The notes beneath the pieces are model-generated. The model was not told where the DNA came from and searched no databases. It worked only from the letters and a program-made list of their open reading frames with translations. Positions 8,381-9,731 of a stretch of 9,731 bases of DNA are shown piece after piece. The stretch spans positions 1-9,731 of the forward strand of contig CAUJFM010000342.1 in the NCBI GenBank assembly GCA_963169595.1, in the 5' to 3' direction. How positions within the stretch are numbered: position 1 is the stretch's first letter; the number at the start of each line of letters is the position of its first letter. This DNA is from Bacteroidota bacterium (GTDB taxonomy: Bacteria; Bacteroidota; Bacteroidia; Flavobacteriales_F; PHOS-HE28). The translations under genes and the position numbers were made by a program.

Positions 8381-8776
8381 ATGCCCGCACCGCGTGCGCT
8401 CTGGCCCGCGGGGCTCTGGGCCCTGGTGATCCTGGTGCTGTGCCTGATGCCCGGCAGCCGCCTGCCCGAATGGGACTGGTTCGCGCTGCTCGACCTGGAC
8501 AAGCTGGTGCATGCCGCCCTCTTCTTCGTGCAGGCGCTGCTGCTGGCCCGGGCCTTCATCGCGCGTGGTACGCCGGTGCGCTGGGCCTTGTGGGCGGTGG
8601 CCATCGCCGCGCTCTACGGACTGGCCACCGAGCTGATGCAGGGCTTGGAGGCCCTGGGGCGCCGCACCGACATCAATGACCTGATCGCGAACACGGTGGG
8701 CGCGCTCGCTGCCGGGTGGTTCGCGCGGTGGCGCATGCGCAAGGGCCTGCCCGTGCTGCCCCTCACCCGGGCCTGA
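8381..8776 (+). CDS. VanZ-like family small integral membrane protein
   Basis: This 131-residue protein appears to be an inner-membrane protein of the VanZ-like family. Four hydrophobic segments are visible at about 7-23, 43-60, 68-87 and 101-114. Family hallmarks are DKLVHAALFF (40-49), with Asp-Lys and His at the start of helix 2; ALYGLATELMQ (77-87), with Glu84 and Gln87 at the end of helix 3; and the RTDINDLIANTVGALAG-type motif beginning near residue 95 and leading into helix 4. VanZ itself gives low-level teicoplanin resistance in enterococci, but most small chromosomal relatives, this one included, have no established function. A resistance role should not be read from the name. It begins seven bases after gcvH, so translation is probably coupled. 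The pairing with gcvH downstream of sprA recurs in flavobacteria as I recall. Family membership is fairly sure; function is unknown. Confidence 0.88.
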   Translation: MPAPRALWPAGLWALVILVLCLMPGSRLPEWDWFALLDLDKLVHAALFFVQALLLARAFIARGTPVRWALWAVAIAALYGLATELMQGLEALGRRTDINDLIANTVGALAAGWFARWRMRKGLPVLPLTRA

Positions 8777-8786
8777 CGCGCTCCGC

Positions 8787-8794
8787 TAACTTTA
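8787..8794 (+). promoter_or_regulatory. Possible -7 promoter element ahead of deoC
   Basis: TAACTTTA fits the Bacteroidota -7 consensus TAnnTTTG at all fixed positions except the final G. It sits in the 27-base gap between the VanZ-like gene and deoC. No -33 TTG is seen upstream, where the sequence is coding and GC-rich. If used, transcription would start at about 8799-8802, almost on the ATG at 8804, which would make that start leaderless or favour the ATG at 8831. The call is weak and could be a chance match. Confidence 0.3.
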
Positions 8795-8803
8795 CCGGCA
8801 GCC

Positions 8804-9727
8804 ATGGCCATCACCAAGACCCCTGTCCGCATGAGCAATGTGCCCCACACCGCGCCCACCATCGACCAGGTGGGCATCGAGGAGCGCGTGGCCCGCATCA
8901 AGACCCGCAGCATCAAGAAGGAGACCAAGGTGCAGGGCATGAAGCTGGCCCTGAGCATGATCGACCTCACCACCTTGGAAGGGGCCGACACGCCCCACAA
9001 GGTGCAGCAGATGTGTTTCAAGGCCATGCACCTGCAAGACAGCCTGCCCGGTCTGCCCACGGTGGCCGCGGTGTGCGTGTACCCCTCCCTGGTGAAGGTG
9101 GCGAAGAAGGCCCTGGAGGGTAGCCCCGTGAAGGTGGCCAGCGTGAGCACCGCCTTCCCCAGCGGACAGGCACCGCGCAACGTGAAGATCGCCGACACCA
9201 GGTTCGCCGTGAGCGAAGGCGCCGATGAGATCGACATGGTGATCAGCCGCGGCAAGTTCCACAACGGGGACCACAACTTCGTGTTCGACGAGATCGCGGC
9301 GATCAAGGAGGCCTGCGGCGATGCCCGCCTTAAGGTGATACTCGAGACCGGTGAGCTGGGCACCTACGACAAGGTGCGCCTGGCCAGTGACATCGCCATC
9401 GCGGCCGGCGCCGACTTCATCAAGACCAGCACCGGCAAGATCAACCCCGCCGCCACCATGGAGGTGACGCTGGTGATGCTGCACGCCATCCGCGACCACT
9501 ACCTGCGCACCGGGCAGATGATCGCCATGAAACCCGCCGGTGGCATCCGCAAGAGCAAGGAGGCCCTCCACTACCTGATGATGGTGAAGGAGGAGCTTGG
9601 TCCCGAGTGGCTGGACCCACACTGGTTCCGCTTCGGTGCCAGCAGCCTGGCCAACGACATCCTGATGCAACTGGTGAAGGAGGCCACCGGCCAGTACCAG
9701 AGCGCGGATTACTTCAGCGTGGATTGA
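8804..9727 (+). CDS. deoC: Deoxyribose-phosphate aldolase (long form)
   Basis: DeoC is a class I aldolase that splits 2-deoxy-D-ribose 5-phosphate into glyceraldehyde 3-phosphate and acetaldehyde, the last step in using deoxynucleosides as carbon source. The 307-residue product is a TIM barrel of the long DeoC class, with an N-terminal extension of about 45 residues before the first barrel strand (SMIDLTTLEGADTP). By analogy with E. coli D102, K167 and K201, the catalytic residues are D144 in DEIDMVIS, the Schiff-base lysine K207 in DFIKTSTGK, and K243 in MKPAGGI. VAAVCVYPSLV and LKVILETGELG are also typical. The tail ends SADYFSVD; an aromatic C-terminal tail takes part in catalysis in E. 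coli DeoC. ATG 8804 gives the longest product, and ATG 8831 (Met10, MSNVPHTAPTID) is a credible alternative that better fits the relatives I recall. No Shine-Dalgarno sequence is visible. No other nucleoside-catabolism gene is in view. Confidence 0.95.
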   Translation: MAITKTPVRMSNVPHTAPTIDQVGIEERVARIKTRSIKKETKVQGMKLALSMIDLTTLEGADTPHKVQQMCFKAMHLQDSLPGLPTVAAVCVYPSLVKVAKKALEGSPVKVASVSTAFPSGQAPRNVKIADTRFAVSEGADEIDMVISRGKFHNGDHNFVFDEIAAIKEACGDARLKVILETGELGTYDKVRLASDIAIAAGADFIKTSTGKINPAATMEVTLVMLHAIRDHYLRTGQMIAMKPAGGIRKSKEALHYLMMVKEELGPEWLDPHWFRFGASSLANDILMQLVKEATGQYQSADYFSVD

Positions 9728-9731
9728 GTGG

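Noticed and set aside
7933..8604. A 223-codon minus-strand open frame opposite gcvH and the VanZ-like gene
   Set aside because: It runs antisense to a textbook GcvH and has no recognisable features of its own.
8381..8776. Reading the VanZ-like protein as a glycopeptide resistance determinant
   Set aside because: Only the membrane family is shared. No other van gene is nearby, and the small chromosomal relatives are widespread with no shown resistance role.
8614..9670. Minus-strand open frames of 249 and 292 codons opposite the VanZ-like gene and deoC
   Set aside because: deoC is unmistakable on the plus strand with all catalytic residues; the antisense frames show no family motifs.

Overview
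The window is a gene-dense stretch of a GC-rich genome in the phylum Bacteroidota, most likely a high-GC member of Flavobacteriales or a neighbouring order. The assignment rests on a full-length sprA. This gene encodes the outer-membrane translocon of the type IX secretion system, which is essentially confined to Bacteroidota. Supporting signs are a TAnnTTTG-type promoter element ahead of gcvH, weak or absent Shine-Dalgarno sequences before most genes, and the order ruvA-sprA-gcvH-vanZ-like, which I recall from flavobacterial genomes. GC content is clearly high by eye (not counted), unusual for the phylum but consistent across all five genes. I see no sign of recent transfer.

All five genes are on the plus strand and complete. 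ruvA (47-655) encodes the Holliday-junction-binding subunit of RuvAB. sprA (660-7943) fills three quarters of the window and starts four bases after ruvA, apparently with GTG. gcvH (7993-8373) encodes the lipoyl carrier of the glycine cleavage system and follows a 49-base gap holding a promoter-like TACATTTG. A VanZ-like four-helix membrane protein (8381-8776) follows seven bases later. deoC (8804-9727) encodes the long form of deoxyribose-phosphate aldolase and ends four bases before the window edge.

The genes do not form one pathway. ruvA-sprA and gcvH-vanZ-like look like tightly packed transcription units, with deoC possibly started separately. DNA repair, protein export, one-carbon metabolism and deoxynucleoside catabolism sit together, so the order looks like inherited synteny more than a functional cassette. 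No non-coding stretch exceeds 50 bases, and I found no RNA gene, CRISPR array, mobile element or convincing terminator hairpin.

I did not find an undescribed system. The points most worth a second look are inside SprA: a central segment with an EF-hand-like loop, exactly two cysteines in 2427 residues, and a Pro/Lys-rich insertion. Also of note are the start-site ambiguities of sprA and deoC, and a codon bias so strong that the strand opposite sprA stays open for almost the whole gene.
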